The notes under the pieces are model-generated. The model saw nothing but the letters and a program-made list of their open reading frames with translations. It was not told the DNA's origin and ran no database searches. This document shows, piece by piece, positions 34,567-44,200 of a stretch of DNA of 64,000 nt. The translations under genes and the position numbers were made by a program. The stretch covers positions 1 through 64,000 of the forward strand of contig NZ_JAOVQN010000005.1 in assembly GCF_025673445.1 (NCBI RefSeq). Direction: 5' to 3'. This stretch comes from Ruegeria_B marisflavi (GTDB lineage Bacteria; Pseudomonadota; Alphaproteobacteria; Rhodobacterales; Rhodobacteraceae). The number at the start of each line of letters is the position of its first letter. Positions within the stretch are counted from its first letter, which is position 1.

Positions 34567-34604
34567 TTTCCAGCACGGAAAACATATGTTTTCTGTGCTG
34601 GAAA
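34567..34604. repeat. Long inverted repeat
   Basis: A 38-bp dyad with 19-base arms (TTTCCAGCACGGAAAACAT and its complement), perfect except for one G-T pair, centred between 34585 and 34586. It lies just right of the island and 25 bases beyond the stop of the acyl-CoA ligase. It could form a terminator-like hairpin, though no clear T-run follows, or be a binding site. Confidence 0.55.
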
Positions 34605-34629
34605 TCCCCGATTTCCGATTCCGCCCGGC

Positions 34630-36249
34630 TCACCCGGTCAGCGCATCCTTGAATTGGTCCCGCAGGGTTCGCTTCAGCACTTTGCCCGTGGCGTTCAGCG
34701 GCAGCGCATCGACAAACACCGCCCTGTCCGGCACCTGCCACTTGGCGATCTTCCCGTCGAAAAACTCCAGCAGTTCCGGCTCGCTGGGGTCTTCTCCTTC
34801 GGCCTTGACCGCCACCAAGAGCGGGCGTTCGTCCCATTTGGGATGCGGCACACCGACCACGGCAGCGGTGGCCAGCTTGGGATGGGCCACGGCGATATTC
34901 TCCAGCTCGACCGAGCTGATCCATTCGCCACCCGACTTGATGATGTCCTTGGACCGGTCGCGGATGGTCATGTATCCATCCGGGTCCAGCGTCGCCACAT
35001 CGCCGGTGGCAAACCAGCCGTCCTGCAAGACGGCAGTGTCCTGCATCTGGAAATACCCGTCCAGCACCCAGTGCCCGCGCACCATCAGATCGCCCTGCGT
35101 CACGCCGTCGTTGGGCAGCGTGTTGCCATCGTCATCGACGATCTTCAGCTCGACCCCATAGGGCGGCCGCCCCTGGTTCTCGCGCAGCTTGTGCTGCGCC
35201 TCGACCGGCAGCGCCCGGTGTTTGGCCAATGGCCGGTTGGTGGTGCCCAGCGGGCTCATCTCGGACATGCCCCAGGCATGGATCGTATCCACGCCGTAAA
35301 CGTCGCGGAAGGTGGCGATCATCGACGGCGGGCAGGCCGAGCCGCCGATCACTGTGCGCGTCAGGCTCTCCAGCCTGCTGCCCTTGGCCTTGGCCACCGT
35401 CAACAGCCCCTGCCAGATCGTGGGAACCCCCAGCGCGATGGTGACGTCATAGGTGTCGATCAGCCCCACCAGCGCATCGCCATGCAGGTCCGGCCCCGGC
35501 AGCACCATACTGGCGCCCACCATAGCGCAGGCATAGGGCGTGCCCCAGGCGTTGACATGGAACATCGGCACCACCGGCAGCACCACGTCAGCAGCCGAGA
35601 AGCCGATACAGTCGGGCGTGTTCGAGCCGAAACTGTGCAGCATGGTGGAGCGATGCGAATAAAGCACGCCCTTGGGATGTCCGGTGGTGCCCGAGGTATA
35701 GCACAGGCTCGACGCGGTGCGCTCGTCCAGCTCCGGCCAGTCGAACCCGGCATCGCCCGTCTCGATCAGTTCGTCAAAGAACTCCAGCCCTGGAATCGCC
35801 GCCGCGGCCGCATCATCGCGCGGCCCCATCAGCACCAGATGCTCGACCCCGACCAGATGCTCGCGGATGCCCGCGATCAGCGGCACAAAGGTGGCATCGA
35901 AAAAGATGACCTTATCCTCGGCATGGTTGATGATATAGATCAGCTGCTCAGGGAACAGGCGCGGGTTGATCGTGTGCAGCACGAAACCTGCCCCCGACAC
36001 CCCGTAATAAAGTTCCAGATGACGCCGGTTGTTCCAGGCCAGCGTCGCCACCCGGGCCTGCGGCGCCAGCCCCAGCCGCGTCAGGGCCGAGCCCATGCGC
36101 CGCGCATTGGCCGCGATCCCGGCCCAGCTCGTCTCCTCGATCCCGCCGCCGGTGTTCACCGACCAGATCGGTGTCTCCCGGTGATAGCATGCGGCATGGT
36201 CGATCAAAGACGAAATCACCAGCGGCTGCGTCATCATCTGTCCGAACAT
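34630..36249 (-). CDS. dmdB: Acyl-CoA ligase, DmdB-like (3-methylmercaptopropionyl-CoA ligase candidate)
   Basis: AMP-forming ligase of 539 residues: YTSGTTGHPKGVLYSHRS (P-loop), VPMFHVNAWGTPY, GMSEMSP, GWFATGDVATLDPDGYMTIRDRSKDIIKSGGEWIS and a C-terminal NATGKVLKR. The start at 36249 is preferred over 36255 because the AGGAG site abuts 36255. With it the His/Trp of FHVNAW are H231 and W235 and the terminal lysine K523, positions I recall as functional in Ruegeria DmdB. DmdB ligates MMPA from DMSP demethylation to CoA. A general medium-chain acyl-CoA ligase is the alternative. Confidence 0.7.
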   Translation of the reverse strand: MFGQMMTQPLVISSLIDHAACYHRETPIWSVNTGGGIEETSWAGIAANARRMGSALTRLGLAPQARVATLAWNNRRHLELYYGVSGAGFVLHTINPRLFPEQLIYIINHAEDKVIFFDATFVPLIAGIREHLVGVEHLVLMGPRDDAAAAAIPGLEFFDELIETGDAGFDWPELDERTASSLCYTSGTTGHPKGVLYSHRSTMLHSFGSNTPDCIGFSAADVVLPVVPMFHVNAWGTPYACAMVGASMVLPGPDLHGDALVGLIDTYDVTIALGVPTIWQGLLTVAKAKGSRLESLTRTVIGGSACPPSMIATFRDVYGVDTIHAWGMSEMSPLGTTNRPLAKHRALPVEAQHKLRENQGRPPYGVELKIVDDDGNTLPNDGVTQGDLMVRGHWVLDGYFQMQDTAVLQDGWFATGDVATLDPDGYMTIRDRSKDIIKSGGEWISSVELENIAVAHPKLATAAVVGVPHPKWDERPLLVAVKAEGEDPSEPELLEFFDGKIAKWQVPDRAVFVDALPLNATGKVLKRTLRDQFKDALTG

Positions 36250-36427
36250 GGACATCTCCTCTCTTTACTCCGCGCACCGGCCACCGGTGGCAGAGCCTCC
36301 CATTGTTCACAGGATCGCGACGCGCATGCGCCGCCCCGACCCGTCCCTCGCTGGCACCCTGCCAAGACCTGCAAGCCATGACAATATCCCGCTTGTCATG
36401 TGCCGCCACGACAGTTAGCCCGATGTC

Positions 36428-36898
36428 ATGCAACTTCGATATCACACACCGCTTTCCGCGCAGGAACAACTGGCCCACGGCCTGACCGCCCCGCAACCGC
36501 TGGCGCTGGCCGACCGGGTGCGGTTCGCCGAGCTCGACATCCTCAACCACGTCAACAACAAGGCCTATGTCGAGTGGTTCGAAACCCTGCGCGTTGCCTA
36601 TGTGAACAACTTCTGTCGGCCGTTCTTCGACGGGCCGGAACCCCGGATCGTGATCCGCAACGCCAACCTGCACTACGTCCGCGAAATGGTGCAGGACGAG
36701 GATTACATCGTCACCGCCCGCGTCACCGGCTTTCGCCAGTCCTCTTTCACAATGGAGCAGCAGCTCTGGTCCGGCGACCTGCGCGCCCGGCTTGAGGCGG
36801 TGATGGTGGCGATGATGCCCGACGGCTCGGGCAAATACCCCCTGCCCGCCCGCCTGACAGAACAGTTCATCCGCCGCGACGGGGCGCAACCGGGTTAG
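36428..36898 (+). CDS. Hotdog-fold acyl-CoA thioesterase
   Basis: A 156-residue 4HBT-type thioesterase. The catalytic segment FAELDILNHVNNKAYVEWFE gives D37 with H41 and N43, the 4-hydroxybenzoyl-CoA thioesterase/YbgC pattern; HYVREMVQDEDYIVTARV and RLEAVMVAMMP are the remaining strands. It hydrolyses acyl-CoA, likely balancing the divergent CoA ligase 178 bases away, with which it shares a promoter region. Substrate not determined. Confidence 0.87.
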   Translation: MQLRYHTPLSAQEQLAHGLTAPQPLALADRVRFAELDILNHVNNKAYVEWFETLRVAYVNNFCRPFFDGPEPRIVIRNANLHYVREMVQDEDYIVTARVTGFRQSSFTMEQQLWSGDLRARLEAVMVAMMPDGSGKYPLPARLTEQFIRRDGAQPG

Positions 36899-37058
36899 CG
36901 ACCGCTCAGAGCGTTACAGGCGTGCACCATAGCCTGAAAAACTCCAACCGAAACTCGTTCATTAAATTCTGCCTAAAATAGCATCGATCATTGACCCTGT
37001 AACCATTGCGGGAAATTATTGGGTATTTCCGTTTAATATCAAACTCCGGGACACCCCA

Positions 37059-38469
37059 ATGCCATCTTTCGAGTTCTCTTCGGTTTCCGACAATTCTCTT
37101 CTGCCCCTGGGCGAACGCATCATTCAGCACCGGGACCCGCTACCGGCTTATTACGGCACCAGCGCATATTTCGATATCACGCCGATCTTCGAAAACGGGT
37201 TTCGCTTTGGCAATTCGACCGAAACGTTCATCGCCGCCCACAAGGATGGCGGCGTATCATTCGATGGCTCAAGTGCATTTCTCGACAACGGCGCGCCGAC
37301 CATCACGCCATTTTTCGAAAAGCTGGACTTCGAGGAAGGCCCAGGCCTCGACAATCTGGGTGTCTTTTTCGACCTGAACACCGAGCGAGATTCGGTTGTG
37401 GTGACCTGGCGGGGGGTCAGTCCCGAAAAGCGCGATGCCTCCCGCAGGTGTTCCAGCTGGAACTGATCGACCGGGGCGCGGGCGATGCCGAGATCATCTT
37501 TCGATACGAAAATATCCAGGATCCCCTCACGTTATTAACCGTATCATTCGAAATGGGCTTCATTTCCACGGATGACCTTTCCAATTTCGTCTGGTTCGGC
37601 GACTCGCAAGACGGGCAGGATCAACTCGATGACCGCCCCGGGAACACCGGGGTCGACGGCGTCTGGCAATTCGGTCTGGTGGACGGTGCCCTGGTCCAAG
37701 ACGACCGGTTGCGCGTGACCCAGACGGGCACCGAGGAGAACGACCATCTGTCCCTGCAAAGCCAGGGCGGACGCCTTCTGGGGCTTGCTGGCGATGACGT
37801 CTTGAATGGCGCCATCAGTTCCGCTCCGGCGACCCTCGGGGCCATCCTGAACGGCGGCGACGGCAATGACCAGATCGGCCATGGCAACGCTGCCGATACG
37901 GTGTTTGGCGGCGCTGGAGACGACCAGGTCGTGTCGCACGAAGGAGCGTATTGGCCAGAGATCAACTTCGCCGACTATATTCACGGGATGGATGGCAATG
38001 ACACGCTCAGCGGCGGCTTTGGCGGTGATACCGTCGCTGGCGGCGCCGGCGATGACGTGATCTCGGGCGGCATGGACGATGATTTCCTGTTCGGCGGCGA
38101 GGGCAACGATTTCCTCTATGGCGGCCGGGGTCGCGACAATGTCTGGGCGGTGCTGGCGCCGACCGCTTCTTCGCAGCGTCTCCCGGCCACAGCACAACTG
38201 TCCTGCACGATTACAACGCGGACGAAGGCGATGCCCTCCTCCTCGACGGCGAGATGTTCAGCCGCGACGACATCGACATCCTCACCACCTACCGCACCGG
38301 CAGCGACGGCACCCGGGTTCTGGTCGAACTGGCTGTCGAATATGCCGGGCCCGGCGCTACCCCGGGCCAAAAATGGGTCGAATTCGCCAATGCCGAGCAG
38401 ATCGACCGCATCGTCATCGAATTCCCGTCCGATGCCTCGGGCCGCGATAGCCTGACGATCGAGGTCTGA
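37059..38469 (+). pseudogene. RTX-type calcium-binding secreted protein, two frameshifts
   Basis: Three frames read as one protein. 37059-37440 encodes MPSFEFSSVSDNSLLPLG... up to KRDA; dropping one frame near 37438 continues LPQVFQLELIDRG and then RTX nonapeptides (GGDGNDQIG, GGAGDDQVV, GGAGDDVISGG, GGEGNDFLYGG); at about 38146 (TGTCTGGGCGG) one missing G shifts frame again, after which GGAGADRFFAASPGHSTTVL leads to DSLTIEV and a stop. Both are single-base losses. RTX proteins bind Ca2+ and leave by type I secretion via the C-terminus. Either a decayed gene or sequence errors. Confidence 0.75.
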
Positions 38470-38478
38470 GACGCTCTG

Positions 38479-38509
38479 AACGCGGGCGAGGGCGTCAGCC
38501 GCCCGCGTT
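38479..38509. terminator. Hairpin at the 3' end of pgi (possible terminator)
   Basis: AACGCGGGCG and CGCCCGCGTT form a 10-bp stem with an 11-base loop overlapping the last pgi codons and separating it from the convergent RTX gene. No T-run follows on either strand, so termination is uncertain. Confidence 0.35.
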
Positions 38510-40105
38510 CCTGTGCACAAAATCGACCAGCGCCGCGGTCGAGCCGTCCTTGCCCTCGGAGCTTTCGCTCCCATCCACGATGGGGCCCAGCGAGGTGGCC
38601 AGTTCCTTGCCCAGTTCCACCCCCCACTGGTCGAACGTGTTGATGCCCATGATCACCCCTTCGACAAAGACCCGGTGTTCGTAAAGCGCGATGATCGCGC
38701 CCAGAACTCCGGGCGTCAGTTTCGGATAGACCAGCGTGGTGGACGGGCGGTTGCCCTCGAACACCCGGTGCCGCGCCTGCCGTTCCAGTTCGGCACCCTC
38801 AAACCCCTTGTCCGACACGATCCGGCGCGCCGCCTCCAGTGGACGGCCGCGCATCAGCGCCTCGGATTGCGCCAGGCAATTGGCCACCAGCAGCCGGTGA
38901 TGATGCGCCAGCTCGGGCTCATGCCCGCGCGCCGCCAGCATGAATTCGCAGGGCACAACCTGTTTGCCCTGATGGATCAGCTGGTAAAACGCGTGCTGCC
39001 CATTGGTGCCCGGCTCGCCCCAGACAATAGGCCCCGCCGCTTGCGCCAATGGCGTGCCATCCATCGCCACTGACTTGCCGTTGGATTCCATTTCCAGCTG
39101 CTGGAAATAGGCCGGCAGCCGCGCCAGTCGTTGGTCATAAGGCAACACCGCCCGGCTGGGATAACCGCAGACCTGATGATGCCAAATCCCCACCAGCGCC
39201 AGCATCACCGGCATGTTCTGGGTCCAGGGCGCGGTCCGGAAATGCCGGTCCATCTCCTGCCCGCCGCGCAGGAAGGCGTCGAAATCCTCGGGCCCCACCG
39301 CCAGCATCAGGCTCAGCCCGATCGGCCCCCACATCGAGTAGCGCCCGCCGACCCAATCGGCGAAGCCAAAGACATGGCCTGCCGGTATGCCAAATTCGGC
39401 GGTCCGGTCCTCGGCCGTCGACACGGCCGCAAACTGCCGCGCCGGATCGCCACCGCCCGCCACCATCCAGTCGCGCGCCGTGCGCGCATTGGTCATCGTC
39501 TCGATGGTCGTGAATGTCTTCGAGGCGACAATCACCAGCGTTCGCGCCGGATCGAGCCCGCGCAAAGTGTCGGCAACATGCGCCCCGTCGACGTTCGACA
39601 CGAAATGGCAGCGCGGCCCGTCGTGATAGGGCGCCAGCGCCAGCACCGCCATCGCCGGTCCCAGGTCCGAGCCGCCGATGCCGATATTGACCACATCGGT
39701 ATAACCGCCGCCCGCGCCCGCGATCCGGCCCGACCGCACCGCGCCCGCAAACTCGCGCATCCGGTCCAGCGTCGCCCGCACCTCGGGCATCACATCGGCA
39801 CCGTCCACCCGCACCGGTTTACCGTCGAGGTTGCGCAGCGCGGTGTGCAGCACCGCGCGCCCCTCGGTCTCGTTGATCGGGGCGCCAGAAAACATCGCGT
39901 CGCGACGCGCGGCCAGCCCGGCCCGGTCGCACAGCGCCACCAGCGCAGCGCACACCTCCGCGTCCACTTGCGTCTTGGAGTAATCCAGCAGCATCTCGCC
40001 CGCGCGGACCGAGAACCCCGCCGCGCGGTCAGGATCGCCTGCAAAAAGGTCAACAATCCGGCGCCCGCCCAGACCGGCGTGCAATGCGTTCAAATCGTCA
40101 AACAT
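38495..40105 (-). CDS. pgi: Glucose-6-phosphate isomerase
   Basis: A 536-residue PGI interconverting glucose-6-P and fructose-6-P. Signatures: VVNIGIGGSDLGPAM, FVSNVDGAHVADTL, VIVASKTFTTIETMTNA, the substrate loop GGRYSMWGPIGLS, VWGEPGTNGQHAFYQLIHQG and the C-terminal GINTFDQWGVELGK. Catalytic Glu and His lie in GEPGTNGQHAF. Last gene of the zwf-pgl-pgi block, 9 bases after pgl. In this group hexoses mostly enter the Entner-Doudoroff pathway, so PGI likely feeds fructose-6-P back to zwf. Confidence 0.97.
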   Translation of the reverse strand: MFDDLNALHAGLGGRRIVDLFAGDPDRAAGFSVRAGEMLLDYSKTQVDAEVCAALVALCDRAGLAARRDAMFSGAPINETEGRAVLHTALRNLDGKPVRVDGADVMPEVRATLDRMREFAGAVRSGRIAGAGGGYTDVVNIGIGGSDLGPAMAVLALAPYHDGPRCHFVSNVDGAHVADTLRGLDPARTLVIVASKTFTTIETMTNARTARDWMVAGGGDPARQFAAVSTAEDRTAEFGIPAGHVFGFADWVGGRYSMWGPIGLSLMLAVGPEDFDAFLRGGQEMDRHFRTAPWTQNMPVMLALVGIWHHQVCGYPSRAVLPYDQRLARLPAYFQQLEMESNGKSVAMDGTPLAQAAGPIVWGEPGTNGQHAFYQLIHQGKQVVPCEFMLAARGHEPELAHHHRLLVANCLAQSEALMRGRPLEAARRIVSDKGFEGAELERQARHRVFEGNRPSTTLVYPKLTPGVLGAIIALYEHRVFVEGVIMGINTFDQWGVELGKELATSLGPIVDGSESSEGKDGSTAALVDFVHRNAGG

Positions 40106-40114
40106 GAAAATTAC

Positions 40115-40786
40115 CTATTCAGCCCAATGTATTGTTATTCCGTCCAGAACCGCCGTAATCGGCGCCTCCTCGGGTGGCATCGAAATCGCCCGCTCCAGCG
40201 CCGCGCGCTTGGCCTCGCCATAGATGATCAGATGTTTCGACAAGGCCCCGTCCAGAACCGGCCCGGTCAGCGTGATCCGTGCCTCTGGCTGGGTCTGGGG
40301 CCGCGCCACCGCCAATGCGGGCGCATCGCCATCCAGCGCCGCCTCCAGCCCCGGCATGCCCGGGAACAGCGAGGCGGTGTGCATATCCGCCCCCATGCCC
40401 AGCACCAGAACCGAGATCGGCAGGTTCGGCACCAGGGTCGCCTCGATCTCGGCCAGGCAATCCTCGGGCTCGGCCCCTTCGACATAGAGCGGCAGGAACC
40501 GCGCCGCGCTGGCCCGGTTCACCAACAACCGCTCACCGATCAGCCGCGCGTTCGAACGCAAGTCCGTCTGCGGCACACAGCGTTCGTCGGTCGGCAGCAC
40601 GATCACCCGGTGCCAGTCCACATCCGCCGCGCACAGGCTGTCGTATACCGGCCCCGGCGTGGTGCCGCCCGGCACCGCCATCGTCACCGTCTCATGGGTC
40701 AGCAGCGCCGCTTCCAGCTCACCGGCCAGGTGATTGGCAAGGTCGATGGCCAGCATCTCGCGATCAGGATAGTCGAGTATGTTCAT
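40115..40786 (-). CDS. pgl: 6-phosphogluconolactonase
   Basis: A 223-residue DevB/SOL-type lactonase hydrolysing 6-phosphogluconolactone made by Zwf. Motifs: AVPGGTTPGPVYDSL, VIVLPTDERCVP, ARLIGERLL and SVLVLGMGADMHTASLFPG. The middle motif is normally GMGxDGHTAS; here the G is M (DMHTAS), a mild deviation. It overlaps zwf by 4 bases and precedes pgi by 9 bases. Confidence 0.93.
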   Translation of the reverse strand: MNILDYPDREMLAIDLANHLAGELEAALLTHETVTMAVPGGTTPGPVYDSLCAADVDWHRVIVLPTDERCVPQTDLRSNARLIGERLLVNRASAARFLPLYVEGAEPEDCLAEIEATLVPNLPISVLVLGMGADMHTASLFPGMPGLEAALDGDAPALAVARPQTQPEARITLTGPVLDGALSKHLIIYGEAKRAALERAISMPPEEAPITAVLDGITIHWAE

Positions 40787-42219
40787 GGATTTATCCCCTG
40801 CCAGCGGCGACCGTCACGTTTCATCAGCAGCTCGGCGTCGCCCGGCCCGGTACTGCCACACTCATAGGGTTTGGGCACATCGCCCCGCGCCTGCCATCCG
40901 GCGATGATCGGATCGGTCCAGGCCCAGGCGGCCTCGACCTCGTCACCACGCATGAACAGGGTCTGGTTGCCCCTGATCACATCCATGATCAAGCGTTCAT
41001 AGGCGTCGGGCGGGTTCTGGTTCTCCGGCCCCAGCGCCTCGGCAAAGCTCATGTCCAGCGGCACATCGACCAGCCGCATGCCGCCCGGCCCCGGCTCCTT
41101 GATCGTCACCTTCAGCGTGATCCCCTCGTTCGGCTGCAACCGGATCGACAGCACATTGGCATGACGACCCGCCTCCTCGCCAAAGATCGAATGCGGCGCG
41201 TCCTTGAACATCACGTTGATGACCGAGGACCGCGCCACCAGCCGCTTGCCGGTGCGCAGGTAAAACGGCGTGCCCGCCCACCGCCAGTTGCTGATATGCG
41301 CCCTCAGCGCCATATAGGTTTCCGTCGTCGTCCGCGGATCGCCCACCTCGGCGCGATAGCCACAGCCCTCGCCATCGGCATATTGTCCGCGCACGATATG
41401 GTGCGGCTTGACCGCGTCCAGCGCCCGGATCACCTTCAGCTTTTCGTCGCGCACCGCGTCCGGGTCGAACTTCGCCGGCGGCTCCATCGCGATCAGGCAC
41501 AAGAGCTGCATCAGGTGGTTCTGCATCATGTCCCGCATCGCGCCGGCATTATCGTAATAGGCGCCCCGCGCCCCCACGCCCACGCTTTCGGCCACGGTGA
41601 TCTGGATATGGTCCACGTACTGGCTGTTCCACAGCGGCTCGAACAGCATGTTGCCGAACCGCACCGCCATCAGGTTCTGCACCGTTTCCTTGCCCAGGTA
41701 ATGGTCGATGCGATAGATCTGGTCCTCGCGGAAATGCGCCGCCAGCACCCGGTTCAGCGCCCGCGCACTCTCCAGGTCATGGCCAAAGGGTTTCTCGACC
41801 ACGATGCGCGCCTCGGGTGTCACCAGCCCATGCGCGTGCAATCGCTCCGCCAGCGCCCCGAACAGGTCGGGGCTGACCGAGAAATAGAACGCCCGCACAC
41901 CCTGCCCCATGCCAATGCCCAGCCCGTCCCAGCCCTCGGACCGGGTGGCGTCCAGCGACCGGTATTCCAGCCGCCGCAAGAACCCTTCCAAATGACAGGG
42001 ATCGGCCCCCTCGCCGCGCAGGCTCTCGGCGATCAGTGCCCGGTAAGATTCGGCGTCGTGCCCGTGCCGCGCCACCCCGATGATCCGCGCGCCGTCGGGG
42101 ATCTGCCCCGCCGCACAGCGCCGGAACAGCGCAGGCATGATCTTGCGCCGGGCAAGATCGCCCGTGCCGCCAAAAACCACCAGGTCGAACGGGTCGACAG
42201 GAATGACGCGCGATACCAT
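40783..42219 (-). CDS. zwf: Glucose-6-phosphate 1-dehydrogenase
   Basis: A 478-residue G6PDH oxidising glucose-6-P to the lactone with NADP+ or NAD+. The nucleotide motif is VVFGGTGDLARRKIMPALF, the active-site signature YRIDHYLGKETVQN, and EKPFGHDL provides further conserved residues. It is the first gene of the block and sets flux into the Entner-Doudoroff and pentose-phosphate routes; edd/eda are not in the window. Confidence 0.97.
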   Translation of the reverse strand: MVSRVIPVDPFDLVVFGGTGDLARRKIMPALFRRCAAGQIPDGARIIGVARHGHDAESYRALIAESLRGEGADPCHLEGFLRRLEYRSLDATRSEGWDGLGIGMGQGVRAFYFSVSPDLFGALAERLHAHGLVTPEARIVVEKPFGHDLESARALNRVLAAHFREDQIYRIDHYLGKETVQNLMAVRFGNMLFEPLWNSQYVDHIQITVAESVGVGARGAYYDNAGAMRDMMQNHLMQLLCLIAMEPPAKFDPDAVRDEKLKVIRALDAVKPHHIVRGQYADGEGCGYRAEVGDPRTTTETYMALRAHISNWRWAGTPFYLRTGKRLVARSSVINVMFKDAPHSIFGEEAGRHANVLSIRLQPNEGITLKVTIKEPGPGGMRLVDVPLDMSFAEALGPENQNPPDAYERLIMDVIRGNQTLFMRGDEVEAAWAWTDPIIAGWQARGDVPKPYECGSTGPGDAELLMKRDGRRWQGINP

Positions 42220-42377
42220 GGCCCGTCCTTACCGCCCCGCCGCCGCCCTGTCTACTGTTAGCGCAAACATTATCTTGCTCTCCCTGCATCACAAACCCGT
42301 CAAAGTCATTGTACCGACTTTATCTTTTCCTGCGGCTTGGGCTAGATGAAAAGCGGCACCGCAAGCAGGCAGGCAAG

Positions 42378-43331
42378 ATGAAAGATCAGGCGTACCAGAC
42401 CGCCAACATAGGCAAGTTTCAGGACAGATTCGTGACAGCCAAGGGCGAGAACCGCGCCAGCGTGGCCCTGTCGCACCCGGAAACGCTGTGGTTCAATACC
42501 GGAACGCTGTGCAATATCGAATGCGCCAACTGCTATATCCTGTCCAGCCCGACGAACGACGCGCTGGTCTATATCACCGCCGACGAGGTACGCGGCTATC
42601 TCGACCAGATCACCGACCGTGGCTGGCCGGTGCGCGAGATCGGCTTCACCGGCGGCGAGCCTTTCATGAACTCCCAGATCCTCGACATGGCCCGCGCCGC
42701 TTTGGAGCGCGGCTACGAGGTGCTGATCCTCACCAATGCGATGCGCCCGATGATGCGCAAAAAGATGCGCGAAGGCGTGCGCGCGCTTGCCGCCGAATAC
42801 GGCGACCGACTCACCCTGCGGGTCTCGGTCGACCATCACACCGCCGCCCTGCACGATGCCGAACGCGGCGCGACCAGTTTCGAACGCACCTTGCAAGGCA
42901 TGCGTTTCCTGCGCGATGCCGGGGTCCGGATGACGGTCGCCGGGCGCACCGTCTGGAGCGAGAGCGAGGCCGAGGCGCGCGCCGGATATGCTGCGCTCTA
43001 TCGTGAAAACAGCTTCAATATTGACGCGCAAGACCCTGGTCAGACCGTTCTTTTCCCGGAAATGGATGAAACCGTCGAGGTCCCCGAAATCACCACAGCC
43101 TGCTGGGACATTCTGGGCAAGCATCCCGATCAGGTGATGTGCGCCAGCTCGCGCATGGTGGTCAAGCGCAAGGGCGCCGCGCGCCCTGTTGTCCTGGCCT
43201 GCACCCTCTTGCCCTATGCGCCCGAGTTCGAGATGGGCGAAACGCTGGAACAGGCCGAGGCGGACGTGCATCTCAATCACCCCCATTGCGCCAAGTTCTG
43301 CGTGCTGGGCGGGGCAAGCTGCTCGGCCTGA
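42378..43331 (+). CDS. Radical SAM protein of unknown function
   Basis: A 317-residue radical SAM enzyme with the [4Fe-4S] motif TLCNIECANCYI (CX3CX2C, about residues 39-46), GFTGGEPFMN for SAM contact and LRVSVDHHT. A C-terminal cluster HPHCAKFCVLGGASCSA adds three cysteines at the end, suggestive of a truncated SPASM-like auxiliary cluster. The start at 42378 gives a normal N-terminus. It stands alone, divergent from zwf, with no obvious precursor peptide nearby, so the substrate is open. Confidence 0.8.
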   Translation: MKDQAYQTANIGKFQDRFVTAKGENRASVALSHPETLWFNTGTLCNIECANCYILSSPTNDALVYITADEVRGYLDQITDRGWPVREIGFTGGEPFMNSQILDMARAALERGYEVLILTNAMRPMMRKKMREGVRALAAEYGDRLTLRVSVDHHTAALHDAERGATSFERTLQGMRFLRDAGVRMTVAGRTVWSESEAEARAGYAALYRENSFNIDAQDPGQTVLFPEMDETVEVPEITTACWDILGKHPDQVMCASSRMVVKRKGAARPVVLACTLLPYAPEFEMGETLEQAEADVHLNHPHCAKFCVLGGASCSA

Positions 43332-43445
43332 TCAGGCGCGCGATTTTTGCGCGAAAATGTGGCAAACTGCGCACGCATGCCGCGCATTTCCGGCCTGCGA
43401 CTGCAGTATTGCGCGGTCATCCATCTGTTTTCAGGGATGATTTTC

Positions 43446-44147
43446 ATGGACCACGCAGTCTTTTACTCCAATATCCGCCGCTCGATCTTCGGCGGCAGCC
43501 TGTCGCAAAGCGCGGTGGACAACATCAACGCCATTCTCGCCTTTTGGGATCAGGTCCATGCCGGCAATCCGTTGGGCCAACTGGCCTATATCCTGGCCAC
43601 GGTCCGCGCCGAGGTGGGGCTGAAAATGGCCCCGGTGCGCGAGACCTTCGCCAACTCCGATTCCCAGGCCCGCGCGCGTCTGGCGCATAAACCCTATGCC
43701 CAGTCGGTACCGCCGCATGGCCATGCCTATTACGGGCGCGGCTATGTGCAGCTGACATGGCACCGCAACTATGAACGGCAAGAGGCGAAACTCGGCGTGC
43801 CTCTGGTGGCAGAGCCCGACCTCGCGCTCAGGGCCGAGGTCGCGATCCGGGTTCTGGTCGGCGGCATGATGGCGGGCGACTTCAATGGCCACGGCCACGG
43901 CCTGCCGCATTACGTCAACGCGACCCACCAGGGTTTTGTCGAGGCGCGGCGCACCGTCAACGTGCTGGACCGCGCCCACGAGATCGCCGACTACGCCACC
44001 CGCTTTCTCGACGAGCTGGAGCGAGCGTTCGAGGCCGAGACGATCCCGACCGAAAGCCCGACGCTCGACGGCGACTTGCCCCCGCTGCGTCCATCGCCCG
44101 AACATCTGGCCGCGCAATACGAGCTGATCGAACGCGACCCGCATTGA
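43446..44147 (+). CDS. Lysozyme-like/GH19-type glycoside hydrolase
   Basis: A 233-residue protein whose core resembles endolysin-type family 19 glycoside hydrolases: YILATVRAEVGLKMAPVRE supplies the catalytic Glu, and YYGRGYVQLTWHRNYERQ is the hallmark 'GRGxxQLTW..NY' segment. No signal peptide is evident. Such proteins cut peptidoglycan or chitin, often in phage or secretion contexts; no holin or phage gene is next to it. Start at MDHAVFYSNIRR is chosen because AGGGA lies 9 bases upstream. Confidence 0.75.
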   Translation: MDHAVFYSNIRRSIFGGSLSQSAVDNINAILAFWDQVHAGNPLGQLAYILATVRAEVGLKMAPVRETFANSDSQARARLAHKPYAQSVPPHGHAYYGRGYVQLTWHRNYERQEAKLGVPLVAEPDLALRAEVAIRVLVGGMMAGDFNGHGHGLPHYVNATHQGFVEARRTVNVLDRAHEIADYATRFLDELERAFEAETIPTESPTLDGDLPPLRPSPEHLAAQYELIERDPH

Positions 44148-44200
44148 GCGCACCCGCCGCAATGGCACCCGGATACGGCCCGTCCGGGTCGATTGTCGGT

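Noticed and set aside
43347..43445. A longer N-terminus for the lysozyme-like protein
   Set aside because: The added residues are Cys/Arg-rich without pattern and the ATG at 43446 has a ribosome site.
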